Part shown: positions 8,809-17,331 of the stretch, piece by piece | How positions within the stretch are numbered: position 1 is the stretch's first letter | Layout of the letters: the number at the start of each line of letters is the position of its first letter | NCBI GenBank assembly: GCA_035528995.1 | Contig: DATKXO010000466.1 | Location: forward strand, 8,890-72,889 | DNA length: 64,000 nt | Reading direction: 5' to 3' | Origin: DATKXO01 sp035528995 | Lineage (GTDB): Bacteria > Planctomycetota > Phycisphaerae > UBA1845 | Made by a program: the position numbers and the translations under genes | Notes under the pieces: generated by a model | What the model was told of the DNA's origin: nothing | The model's database searches: none | What the model saw: the letters and a program-made list of their open reading frames with translations, nothing else

Positions 8809-10992
8809 ATGTCCCGCCCAGGCTGCGACATCGACGCCCGGACCCTGCTGGCCGACCTGACCGAACCGCAACGGCAGGCCGTCACCCACACCGACGGGCC
8901 ACTGCTCGTCCTGGCCGGTGCCGGCAGCGGCAAGACCCGCGTCATCACCCGTCGGGCGGCCTACGTGGCGGCCACCGTCGCCCGCCCCTATCAGGTGCTG
9001 GCCATCACCTTCACCAACAAGGCCGCCAACGAAATGCGCGAGCGCATCGTCCGCCTCGGCGTCGGCCCGGACATGACCGTCTGCACCTTCCATTCGATCT
9101 GTGCCCGCCTGCTGCGCATCCACCACGACCGCGCCGACCTGCCCGGTAATTTCACCATCTTCGACCAGGCCGATCAGCGGGCCGTCGTCAAGCAGGCCCT
9201 TCACCGCTGCGAGCTGGACAAGCGGAACTGGCCGGTCTGGCGAGTGCTCTCCAGGATCAGCCAGGCCAAGAACGCCATGCAGACCCCCGAGGAGTTCGCC
9301 CAGCAGGCCCACTACTGGCAGGATCGCACCCTCGCCCGCATCTACACCGCATACGAGCAGATCCTCGCCGAGCAGGCCGGCCTGGACTTCGACGATCTCC
9401 TCTTGCGACTGGCCGTACTGCTGGATCGCGACCAGGAGCTGCGCGACCGCCTCGAGGATCGCTACCGCTACCTGCTCATCGACGAGTACCAGGACACCAA
9501 CGACGCCCAATACCGCATCGCCCACCTGCTGACCCAGCGCCGCCGAAACCTCTGCGTCACCGGCGATCCCGACCAGTCCATCTACGCCTGGCGCGGGGCC
9601 AACATCACCAACATCCTCCGCTTCGAGAAGGACCATCCCGACGCTCTCGTCGTCCGCCTCGAGCAGAACTACCGCTCGACCAAGCGCATCCTGTCGGCCG
9701 CGAGTTCCCTGATCTCCTTCAACATCAACCGCAAGGAAAAGACCCTCTGGACCGAGAACGACGAAGGCCGCAGCGTCCGCACCGTCGATTGTCCCGACGC
9801 CACGGTCGAGGCGAACCTCATCGCCGGTGAGATTGCCACCGCCGTCGCCAACGGTCGCGAGCCCCGCGACGTCGCCGTCTGCTACCGAATCAACGCCCTA
9901 AGCCTCGAAATCGAGCTGGCCTTGCAACGGGCCGGCATCGCCTATCAGGTCGCACGCGGGCAGGAGTTCTACGGCCGCAAAGAGATCAAGGACCTCATCG
10001 CCTACCTGCGGGTCCTGGTCAACCCCGCCGACGCCACCTCGCTCCGCCGGATCATCAACACGCCCGCGCGCGGCATCGGCAAGACCACAGTTGCGAAGCT
10101 GGACGCGTTGGCCGAATCGAGCAACGCCGCCCTGCACGACGTCGTGATGAACCCCACCACCCCAAAGGAACTGGGCCGATCCGGCTCCAAAGTGGCCGAC
10201 TTCGCCGACCTGCTGCGCAGCCTGACACCACTCGTCGATGCCCCGGCCGCCAAGGCCCTGAGCGAGGTATTCAGCCGCACCGGCCTGCGGGCCTCGCTGC
10301 TCGATCACCAGGTCGTCGATGCCGACCCCTGTGAAAACGTCGAGAACCTCATCGTCGAGGCCCGCCGCTACGATCAGGCCGAGCCCGACGGCTCCCTGCT
10401 TGGATGGCTCGAACAGGTCAGTCTGGTCAGCGACATCGACTCATTGGACGACACAACCGGCGCCGTAACACTGCTCACCCTCCACGCGGCCAAGGGGCTC
10501 GAATTCCCCGTCATCTACATCGTCGGACTCGAGGACGGCCTCCTGCCCTTCCGCCGCGATGAGGAAACCCCTTCCGATGAGGAGGAGGAGCGCCGGCTCT
10601 GCTTCGTCGGCATGACCCGGGCCAAGGAAGAGCTGACCCTGACCCACGCCCGCTTCCGCATCCGTCACGGCCGAGAGCTGCGCACCATGCGTTCCCCGTT
10701 TCTGGACGAGCTGCCGCGCGAAGAACTAGAATGGATCAACGCCCAGGAGGATGATGCGGCGGGCGGCGGGCGCTCGCGGCGCCAAGGCGGCGCCCGATCG
10801 ACCGACTTCGCCCGGTGGCGACCCGGCACCCACGTCCACCACGATGAACACGGAATCGGAAAGATCGTCAGCATCTATCGCGGCAGCGGACAGACCCACG
10901 CCGCCATCCAGTTCGAGTCCGGCGACCAGCAAACCTTCATCCTGGAGTACGCGGACAAACTGACCTACCTCGAACCCGACGAGGTCGGCTGA
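8809..10992 (+). CDS. uvrD: UvrD/PcrA-type 3'-5' DNA helicase
   Basis: All superfamily 1A helicase motifs are present: Q motif 'LTEPQRQAV', Walker A 'AGAGSGKTRV', motif Ia 'AITFTNKAANEMRER', Walker B 'IDEYQDTND', motif III 'VTGDPDQSIYAWRGA', motif IV 'LEQNYRST', motif V 'LLTLHAAKGLEFP' and motif VI 'VGMTRAKEEL'. The length of 727 residues is normal. The C-terminal 'GTHVHHDEHGIGKIVSI' is the Tudor-like domain of PcrA, which contacts RNA polymerase. The enzyme unwinds DNA in excision repair and clears proteins from forks. A start 12 codons further upstream (8773) is possible. It is followed closely by the guanylyltransferase gene. Confidence 0.93.
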   Translation: MSRPGCDIDARTLLADLTEPQRQAVTHTDGPLLVLAGAGSGKTRVITRRAAYVAATVARPYQVLAITFTNKAANEMRERIVRLGVGPDMTVCTFHSICARLLRIHHDRADLPGNFTIFDQADQRAVVKQALHRCELDKRNWPVWRVLSRISQAKNAMQTPEEFAQQAHYWQDRTLARIYTAYEQILAEQAGLDFDDLLLRLAVLLDRDQELRDRLEDRYRYLLIDEYQDTNDAQYRIAHLLTQRRRNLCVTGDPDQSIYAWRGANITNILRFEKDHPDALVVRLEQNYRSTKRILSAASSLISFNINRKEKTLWTENDEGRSVRTVDCPDATVEANLIAGEIATAVANGREPRDVAVCYRINALSLEIELALQRAGIAYQVARGQEFYGRKEIKDLIAYLRVLVNPADATSLRRIINTPARGIGKTTVAKLDALAESSNAALHDVVMNPTTPKELGRSGSKVADFADLLRSLTPLVDAPAAKALSEVFSRTGLRASLLDHQVVDADPCENVENLIVEARRYDQAEPDGSLLGWLEQVSLVSDIDSLDDTTGAVTLLTLHAAKGLEFPVIYIVGLEDGLLPFRRDEETPSDEEEERRLCFVGMTRAKEELTLTHARFRIRHGRELRTMRSPFLDELPREELEWINAQEDDAAGGGRSRRQGGARSTDFARWRPGTHVHHDEHGIGKIVSIYRGSGQTHAAIQFESGDQQTFILEYADKLTYLEPDEVG

Positions 10993-11008
10993 ACCCGAGG
11001 GACGGAAC

Positions 11009-12079
11009 ATGCGTCATGCCGTAATCATGGCCGGAGGTGCCGGCACGCGACTGTGGCCCCTGAGCCGCGCCGACCTCCCCAAACAGCTTCTCAGACTCGG
11101 CGGGCGGGCCAGCTTGCTCCGCCAGTCCTACGAGCGCGTGGCCGCTCTCCTGCCGCCCGAATCCATCTACGTCATCACCGGCCGCGACCACCTCGATTTG
11201 GTCGCCCGGGAGCTGCCCGAACTCCCCGCCGCCAACCTCTTCGGCGAGCCGGTCGGACGCGACACCGCCAACGCCGTAGGCCTGGCCGCCGCCATCCTCA
11301 AACATCGTGACGCCGATGCGGTAATGGGCGTCTTCACCGCCGATCACGTCATCACGCCCGTAGAAAAATGCACGGCGGCCGTGGACCGCGCCTTCACTGC
11401 CGCCGAGCGGCACCCCGACGCCCTGATCACCATGGGCATCCGCCCGACGCGCCCCGAAACCGGATACGGCTACGTGAAGCGCGGCGCCGCACTGGCCGAC
11501 GGCGTTTTTGAGGTCGAACGCTTCACCGAAAAGCCCGATGTGGAAACGGCCCGCCGCTACCTGGCCGGCGGCGACTACTACTGGAACAGCGGCATGTTCA
11601 CCTGGCGGGTGGACACCGTCCTGCACCAGCTCGCCGCGCACCTGCCCGCCTCGCACGCCGGCCTCCGCGACATCGCCGCCGTCTGGGACACGCCCGACCG
11701 CGACGCCAGACTGGAGGCCGTCTACCCCGATCTCGACAAGATATCCATCGACTTCGCCGTGATGGAACACGCCCCGCGCGTACTCGTCGTCGAGATGGAT
11801 TGCGACTGGATCGACGTCGGCAGTTGGACGGCCCTCGAGGCCGTGCTCGGCGCCGACGCCGACGGCAACGTCATCGCCACCAAGTCCGCCGTCGTCCTCG
11901 AATCACACGGCAACGTCCTGGCCGGCCCGGACGACCACCTCATCGCCACCCTCGGCGTCGACGACCTCGTCATCGTCCACTCACCCGACGCCACCCTCAT
12001 CTGCCGCAAAGCCGACGCCCAGCGACTCAAGGACCTGGTCGCCGAGGTCCACCGGCGCCACGGCCACCGCTACCAATAG
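11009..12079 (+). CDS. manC: Mannose-1-phosphate guanylyltransferase
   Basis: The N-terminal 'IMAGGAGTRLWPLSR' is the nucleotide-binding signature of sugar-phosphate nucleotidyltransferases. 'PVGRDTANAVGLAA', 'TADHVI', 'RPETGYGYVKRG', 'FTEKPD' and 'YYWNSGMFTW' are all typical of GDP-mannose pyrophosphorylases. The enzyme joins GTP and mannose-1-phosphate to give GDP-mannose for glycans. At 356 residues it lacks the C-terminal cupin isomerase domain of bifunctional ManC/AlgA proteins, so it should be monofunctional. It starts 17 bases after the helicase stop, with GAGGGACGGAAC upstream, and may be read through from it. Confidence 0.9.
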   Translation: MRHAVIMAGGAGTRLWPLSRADLPKQLLRLGGRASLLRQSYERVAALLPPESIYVITGRDHLDLVARELPELPAANLFGEPVGRDTANAVGLAAAILKHRDADAVMGVFTADHVITPVEKCTAAVDRAFTAAERHPDALITMGIRPTRPETGYGYVKRGAALADGVFEVERFTEKPDVETARRYLAGGDYYWNSGMFTWRVDTVLHQLAAHLPASHAGLRDIAAVWDTPDRDARLEAVYPDLDKISIDFAVMEHAPRVLVVEMDCDWIDVGSWTALEAVLGADADGNVIATKSAVVLESHGNVLAGPDDHLIATLGVDDLVIVHSPDATLICRKADAQRLKDLVAEVHRRHGHRYQ

Positions 12080-12091
12080 CCGCACCGCATA

Positions 12092-12213
12092 CCGTTCCAG
12101 GATGACTCTGCCGTTTCCCGAGCCGCGAGCTTCAGCTCGCGCGGCCTCTGCCGCCGCTGACACGCCGACTCGCGGGCCACCCAATCGGTATGAACAGACG
12201 CTAAATGCTATAA
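12092..12213. repeat. Dispersed palindromic repeat, copy 4
   Basis: The core is at 12122-12144, with left arm TTCCAGGATGACTCTGCCG and right arm CAATCGGTATGAACAGACG. The arms match copies 1 and 5 closely. The element sits between the ends of two converging genes. Confidence 0.7.
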
Positions 12214-12342
12214 CACCTGGTCTTCGCGCGCCACCGGGCGGTCAAACCACCACACGTGCCGTACTCACCTAATGAAAGCGCCCGATGGCTTAACCACCGG
12301 GCACTTGCACTTCATCAGGGTTAAAGCCCGAACTCGTAGCGA

Positions 12343-13881
12343 CTACTCGCCCGGCACCGTCTCCACGCGCAGATCGCCGTAGATGACACGCGTCTGCCCA
12401 TCGTCGAGCCGCCATCGCATCAACACCTTCTCCGCATCCCCCGGCACGACCCCCTCGACGTACTCCGGCTCGTGCCCGGTCATCTCCAGGAATGCGTACA
12501 GCGTCAGCCCCTGGAACTTGGACAGAGAGTCCATGCTGGGCGTATCCGGCTCCGGGCGCCCCGCCCGCTTGGCCACGAGTTGCTTGGCACGAATCATCCC
12601 CCCCAGAAAGGCCACCTCCTGCCCCAGGTCGATCACGTTCAGACTGCTGGGGTACCGCCCGGCCAGCTCGCCGAAGAACCGCAGAGCCTCGATCAGCGCT
12701 TCCTCGTCCGGCATTTCCATCTGCCCCGGCGTAATCTCCTCGCGCAGCGTGTACCCCTCCGGCACAACCGCACTGAACCAGTCCGCCGGCAGCTCCGTGT
12801 CCAACTCGAACTGATCGTACACCGCGGTCAGACGGTATGACGTTTCCACCGGCATCGCACCCGTCGCCGGCACGCGCTTCACGTAATGGAACACCAGCCG
12901 CGCCGGAACGCCCGTCTCCACGTCCACCCACAGCTCGGCCCGGTTCTCCGCGGCCTGTTCCGTCCACGGCGGCCCGAAGCCGACCTTCTCCCCGGTGATC
13001 TCATACCCGACCACCTCGCGCCCGTCGAACGTGTCCTGTCCCAGCTCGCGATCCGCCGCCACCGTCAGGTCCCGCAGACCGCGAATCAACCGGTCCGGAT
13101 CGCCCGGCAGCGACATGAAGTGAATGTCCGGAACCGGGTGCTCGGCAATCGCCTCGGTCAGTTCCTCCGGCATCCGCTCCTCGTCCGCCACGAGTTTCTG
13201 ATACGTCCGCTCGACCGGGTTCAGGATCAGCGTCGACCCATCCGGCGGGACGTACATCGTTTTCACCAACACGTTGTCCTCGTACGTGTCCCGACGAACG
13301 CCGTGCTCGGTGCTCATGTACAGCTTCTCGGCCTGCACCACCTCCACGTCGGGGGCCTCTTCCAGCCTGGCCAGGTCGATCGTGGACGATTCGGCCCCGG
13401 CGATTGGCTTCATCTCCACCCGCGTCGTTCTGGTCACTTCGCAGACGATCGTCTTGGCCTGCTTCAGGTGCTCGATCGCGGCTGCAAAAGCGCTTCTTTG
13501 CCCGGGAACGAAGAAAACCACCACGACAATCACAATACACGCGGCCGGCGCCAGAATCGTTGCCGCCCGCCGCACGGCAGGAGTGTTCCAGCTCATCACA
13601 TGATCTCCCAGGCGGTGCCAGACTCGAACGACCCGCCCGGCCCCAACGGACCGGGGCACCTCGTCCGGCAGTGCCGCCATCAGTTGCTCGCGCAATGCGT
13701 CGTGGTCGCGGTCGAACGCCTCGTACATCCGCACTCGATCGACGTGATCGCGCCGGGCCGCTTCGAGCTGCCCGCGGCACGCCTCACACGTGCGGGCGTG
13801 GGCCAGCATGAGCTCGGCCTGTTCACTCTCGAGTGCCTCGACGGCCAGCAGGTCCCAATCTTCGGGGTTCGGGCACGTCAT
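12343..13881 (-). CDS. Membrane-anchored anti-sigma factor with zinc-finger N-terminus and large extracytoplasmic domain
   Basis: Residues 1-40 resemble a zf-HC2 anti-sigma domain: His28, Cys32 and Cys35 in 'LAHARTCEACRGQL'. One hydrophobic segment, 'AACIVIVVVVFFV', follows near residue 100. The remaining roughly 400 residues lie outside. They include a LolA/RseB-like stretch ('EHLKQAKTIVCEVTRTTRVE', 'KLYMSTEHGVRRDTYEDN') of the kind that senses envelope lipid or protein. The start codon overlaps the stop of the sigma gene as ATGA (13878-13881), so the two are translationally coupled. It should hold the ECF factor at the membrane until an envelope signal arrives. A much longer in-frame reading upstream is a shadow of the sigma gene. 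Confidence 0.8.
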   Translation of the reverse strand: MTCPNPEDWDLLAVEALESEQAELMLAHARTCEACRGQLEAARRDHVDRVRMYEAFDRDHDALREQLMAALPDEVPRSVGAGRVVRVWHRLGDHVMSWNTPAVRRAATILAPAACIVIVVVVFFVPGQRSAFAAAIEHLKQAKTIVCEVTRTTRVEMKPIAGAESSTIDLARLEEAPDVEVVQAEKLYMSTEHGVRRDTYEDNVLVKTMYVPPDGSTLILNPVERTYQKLVADEERMPEELTEAIAEHPVPDIHFMSLPGDPDRLIRGLRDLTVAADRELGQDTFDGREVVGYEITGEKVGFGPPWTEQAAENRAELWVDVETGVPARLVFHYVKRVPATGAMPVETSYRLTAVYDQFELDTELPADWFSAVVPEGYTLREEITPGQMEMPDEEALIEALRFFGELAGRYPSSLNVIDLGQEVAFLGGMIRAKQLVAKRAGRPEPDTPSMDSLSKFQGLTLYAFLEMTGHEPEYVEGVVPGDAEKVLMRWRLDDGQTRVIYGDLRVETVPGE

Positions 13882-14453
13882 CGGTGCACCTCCCGCTTCT
13901 CGTGCATGCGACGCAAACGCCGGCACGCAGACGACAATACGCGATAGAAACCCGATCTCGACAGGCCCAGCACGCTCCGGGCCTCCTCCACGTTCCGCTC
14001 CTGCAGGTAATACGCGTGCAGGGCCAAACGCTCCTTCTCTGTCAGCGGCCTGACCGACTTGCCTTCCTGCCTCATCAACGAGGCCACCTGGTCCCGCAGC
14101 TCGATCAGCCGCTCCTCCGGCGGATCCACCGCCCGCCCGACGGACTTCTGCCGTTGGGCCAGCGCCGCCAGACCGTCCTGCTCGCGACGCCGCCTGCGCC
14201 GCCATTCCCGACAAACCTGCCGGGCGATCCCCACCAGCCAGGCGCCGAAACGATCCGGATCGCTCAGCCGCCCGAGGTGTTTGTACGCCCGCAGAAAGAC
14301 CTCCTGGCTCAAATCGGCCGCCGTCTGCACCTCGCGCGTCTCGTCGTAGCACACCGCCCGGACCAGCCGGGCCCGGCGATCGTAAAGTTCGGCGAAAGCC
14401 GACCGATCGCCGTTGCGTACGCCCAGGACCAACGTTCCATCCGTAGCAGACAC
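13878..14453 (-). CDS. ECF-type RNA polymerase sigma factor
   Basis: A 191-residue sigma-70 family factor. Region 2 includes 'FAELYDRRARLVRAVCY' and 'AADLSQEVFLRAYKHLGRLSDPDRFGAWLVGIARQV'. Region 4 is the helix-turn-helix 'RNVEEARSVLGLSRSGFYRVLSSA'. GTG at 14453 was chosen because GGAGG lies seven bases upstream. The ATG at 14483 has no ribosome site. The downstream gene overlaps it by four bases and encodes its likely anti-sigma factor. Genes under its control cannot be identified here. Confidence 0.88.
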   Translation of the reverse strand: MSATDGTLVLGVRNGDRSAFAELYDRRARLVRAVCYDETREVQTAADLSQEVFLRAYKHLGRLSDPDRFGAWLVGIARQVCREWRRRRRREQDGLAALAQRQKSVGRAVDPPEERLIELRDQVASLMRQEGKSVRPLTEKERLALHAYYLQERNVEEARSVLGLSRSGFYRVLSSACRRLRRMHEKREVHR

Positions 14454-14580
14454 GACCCATCCTCCACGAGTACCGATGGCCATCTATGGTACCAGTGACC
14501 AAACCGCAGATTCTGTCCACCCAAAAACCGCGAATTTCTTGCCTTATCGGAGCTTGTATCGGCGAACAGACCTGTGACAC

Positions 14581-14700
14581 CAGTTCCAGGATGACTCTGC
14601 CGATTCCCGAGCCGCGGGCTTCAGCCCGCGCGGCCGCAGCGACGAGCTAGACGCCGGTTTGACTGTGTTCCAATCGGCACAAATAAACTGGAACCGGTAT
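14581..14700. repeat. Dispersed palindromic repeat, copy 5
   Basis: The core 14611-14633 is the variant GCCGCGGGCTTCAGCCCGC plus GCGG, in which both arms carry compensating changes (GAGC to GGGC and GCTC to GCCC). The palindrome is therefore preserved. The left arm TTCCAGGATGACTCTGCCG matches copy 4 exactly. The right arm is more degenerate. Confidence 0.7.
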
Positions 14701-14728
14701 GATTCAGCGCGCCGCCGTAGCCAGGACG

Positions 14729-16639
14729 CTACTTCTCCACCCGCGCCAGCCCCCAATCGACGTGATCGCCCTTCTTCGACCCCAGCGCCTTGGCCGACAG
14801 TGTGAGCTGCCCCGCCCCATCCAGCGGCACGTCGATCGAAACCGGCTCGTCGTCGCGCGTCAGCGGACCCGTTGCCAGGACTTGCTTCTCATCCAGGTAC
14901 ACGCGCAGTTCCACACGCCCGTATCCGTGCCGATCGACACCCGCCACGGCCCGGAACCGGCCGAACCCTTCGGGCAGATCGTACGTCAGTGTCGAAGGCG
15001 CGTGCGTGCCCACCCCCCGCAAAAAGTACCGCCCACCCAACCGGATCGGCCCACCCTCCACCGACCGATCGACCCGTAACCTGCCGTAGCCCTGCAGCTT
15101 CGTCGTCGGCGTCAGGTCGCCCAGATACAACACGCCCGCCGCCTCCGCGCCTACCGATCTTCCGTCGACCGAACGCCGGTACTGCCACCCGATGACCGCT
15201 GCCACAGCGATGACACCGATCGTCGCGATGATCGTCACCCGAACGAACCACGCCACGACCGCCGACGGCGCCGGCCGCTCCGCCGGGTCTACAAATCGCT
15301 CCGGCGGCACGGTTGCAGCGCTCATGCCGGCCCCTGCCGTCCCCTTCGATGTCAGCAGCAGCGCCCCAAAGAACAGCCCCATGAGCACCAGGTTCAGCCC
15401 GCTGATGTCCCCGCCGATCTGATCCACACCCTGCGCCACCGTCAGGTTCAGCAGCATCAGCACCGAGACCAGCAGATACGCCCGCTCCTTCCACGCCCCC
15501 GTCACCGCCCAGATCGGCAACACCGCGATCACCGGATACGCGTACCGCTCGTGCATCTCGGTCAGCAGGAAGAAGAACACCAGCCCCAGCACCCCCGCCG
15601 CCAGCGACCGCGCCGCCGCCGTGTGACGCCGGCTGTACGCCGACAACGTCAGCGCCACCCCCAGCACGAACAGGATCATCGAGATGTTCCGAGCCGTCAG
15701 CCGCATCAGCCAACCGGCATCCTCGGCCACCTCCACCTCATCCCCCGCCGCCAGTTCGACCAGCCACGTCGGCACCGCGTCGTCGGGCGCCGCGGGGTCG
15801 TCGGCCAGCCCCCACAGGTTGAACGCGTTGACGCTCAGCTTGCGGTACTGCCCCACCACGCTGTAGCCGTCGCGTAGCGCCGGCCTCAGCGACCCCGTCG
15901 CCGCGAACGGAGCCAGCACCACGACCGCGGCAATCGCCGCCCCGATCGCGCAACGCCCCAGCCCCCGCCCACGTCGCCACCGATACACGTCGAACAGGAT
16001 CAACGGCACAAACACGATCGACTGAAGTTTCTGCAGCAGTGCCAGCGCCATGGCCGCACCCGCCAGCCCGTCGCGCCGCCGGTTCAGACCCACCAAAGCC
16101 AGCAACACGAACGCCGAATGAATGCTGTCCACCTGCCCCCAGTACGCCGAGTTGTACAACGACACCGGGTTGAGGAAGTACAGCGCACCGGCCGCCACCG
16201 CCGTCCGCGTCCCCACCAGACGCCGCACCTCCACGTAGAGCAGCAGCGTAATGAGCACGTCGGCCAGACACGCCGGCCCCCGCAGCCACGCACGCAGCCA
16301 TGCCGCGTTCGCCAGCTCCGGGTCATACACCGACAGCAACTCGCCCAGCCCCCGCAGCGTCAGAACGTGCAGCGGCGGATAATTGCAGTGCGTTCCCGCC
16401 TCGTAAAAACCGCCCAGCCCGTGCTCGGCCAGCGCCCGCATCCAGCCCAGAAACAGGTTGACGTCCGCCAGGTGCCCGTCCCGCATGCTGAGCACCACGC
16501 GAGCCGCCAGCCCCACAATCAACACCAGCGTCAACCCGATCCAACCGGGATGCCGGCGCCCGAACGCCCTCAGTCGCTCGCCCAACCGCGCCCGGACCGG
16601 GCGGTGTACCTCGGCTACGGATTCGATTTCGTCGCCCAT
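14729..16639 (-). CDS. GT-C/DUF2029-like membrane glycosyltransferase with a C-terminal NPCBM domain
   Basis: About eleven membrane segments. 'RDGHLADVNLFLGWMRAL' in the first outer loop carries the Asp typical of GT-C mannosyltransferases. The last 130 residues form a soluble domain beginning 'LYLGDLTPTTKLQGYGRL' and including 'YFLRGVGTHAPSTLTYDLP', a clear NPCBM/NEW2 carbohydrate-binding domain. Joining a sugar-binding domain to the membrane enzyme suggests it grips the growing glycan outside the cell membrane. The start at 16639 excludes 83 upstream codons that translate the repeat-rich spacer. No strong ribosome site is seen. The acceptor is unknown. Confidence 0.7.
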   Translation of the reverse strand: MGDEIESVAEVHRPVRARLGERLRAFGRRHPGWIGLTLVLIVGLAARVVLSMRDGHLADVNLFLGWMRALAEHGLGGFYEAGTHCNYPPLHVLTLRGLGELLSVYDPELANAAWLRAWLRGPACLADVLITLLLYVEVRRLVGTRTAVAAGALYFLNPVSLYNSAYWGQVDSIHSAFVLLALVGLNRRRDGLAGAAMALALLQKLQSIVFVPLILFDVYRWRRGRGLGRCAIGAAIAAVVVLAPFAATGSLRPALRDGYSVVGQYRKLSVNAFNLWGLADDPAAPDDAVPTWLVELAAGDEVEVAEDAGWLMRLTARNISMILFVLGVALTLSAYSRRHTAAARSLAAGVLGLVFFFLLTEMHERYAYPVIAVLPIWAVTGAWKERAYLLVSVLMLLNLTVAQGVDQIGGDISGLNLVLMGLFFGALLLTSKGTAGAGMSAATVPPERFVDPAERPAPSAVVAWFVRVTIIATIGVIAVAAVIGWQYRRSVDGRSVGAEAAGVLYLGDLTPTTKLQGYGRLRVDRSVEGGPIRLGGRYFLRGVGTHAPSTLTYDLPEGFGRFRAVAGVDRHGYGRVELRVYLDEKQVLATGPLTRDDEPVSIDVPLDGAGQLTLSAKALGSKKGDHVDWGLARVEK

Positions 16640-17331
16640 CGCCGCCGAGGCTATCCAGCACCGCGCCACAAGTCCAGATGCCACCCACCGCAGGGTGCAT
16701 GACGGCTTAGGCGGCGTAACGATGGACGATTGGCTGAACCCCCAAAGGGGGTGCCGGGATGTAGCCCAGGGCGCAAGAAGATTTCCCACGAAGCCCAGCC
16801 GCGAAGCGGCGACAGTCAGTAGCCAGGGGTGCCAACCCCTGGTATGCGGTGCATTTCCGCACATGAGCCCCGGAGGGGCGGCAGACAAGAAACGCGACTC
16901 CCGGCCTTATGCGCAACCCGCTCCGCGGAAACAGGTTCACGCGGCATCCCCCATCGCTACATGCGAAATCTTCGCAAGCCCTGGGGAATCGGGCGTGGTG
17001 TTTGAAATAGAGCCCCGGAGGGGCGACGGAAACGCTTCCGGGATAGATGCCTACGAATCAGCGTTTCCGCCGCCCCTTCCAGGGGCTCCCTTTCGTATCG
17101 GCACTGGCGACCCAGGGTTCGCTTCGCATCGCCCTGGGCTATATTCCATCGTCCGCTCCGCGGACTTTCAACTGTGTGCCCCCGCCTGAAGTGGCATGCA
17201 CCCTCCACCGCACGGTCCAATGCCAAGCCCTTGACGCGCATCGCCAGGGTTCTGACCATGCGGTCCGCACTGCGCTGTTCCGCGTGGTAAGTGCGCCGGT
17301 GGTCGACCTTGTGGAGGCGAGCGATTCACCT
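16640..17331. repeat. Repeat-rich intergenic spacer
   Basis: No supported gene. It holds several inverted-repeat words: AGCCCCGGAGGGGCGGCAGA at 16865-16884 and AGCCCCGGAGGGGCGA at 17011-17026, a TAGCCAGGGGTGCCAACCCC hairpin at 16821-16843, and GCCGCGAAGCGGCGACAGTC just before it. The hairpin and the preceding word recur in changed form at 18.68-18.77 kb, so these are members of dispersed families. Confidence 0.7.

Noticed and set aside
12343..14580. A 745-codon minus-strand frame covering both anti-sigma and sigma genes
   Set aside because: The sigma factor is clearly encoded in another frame, and the anti-sigma ATG overlaps its stop; the upstream part is a shadow.
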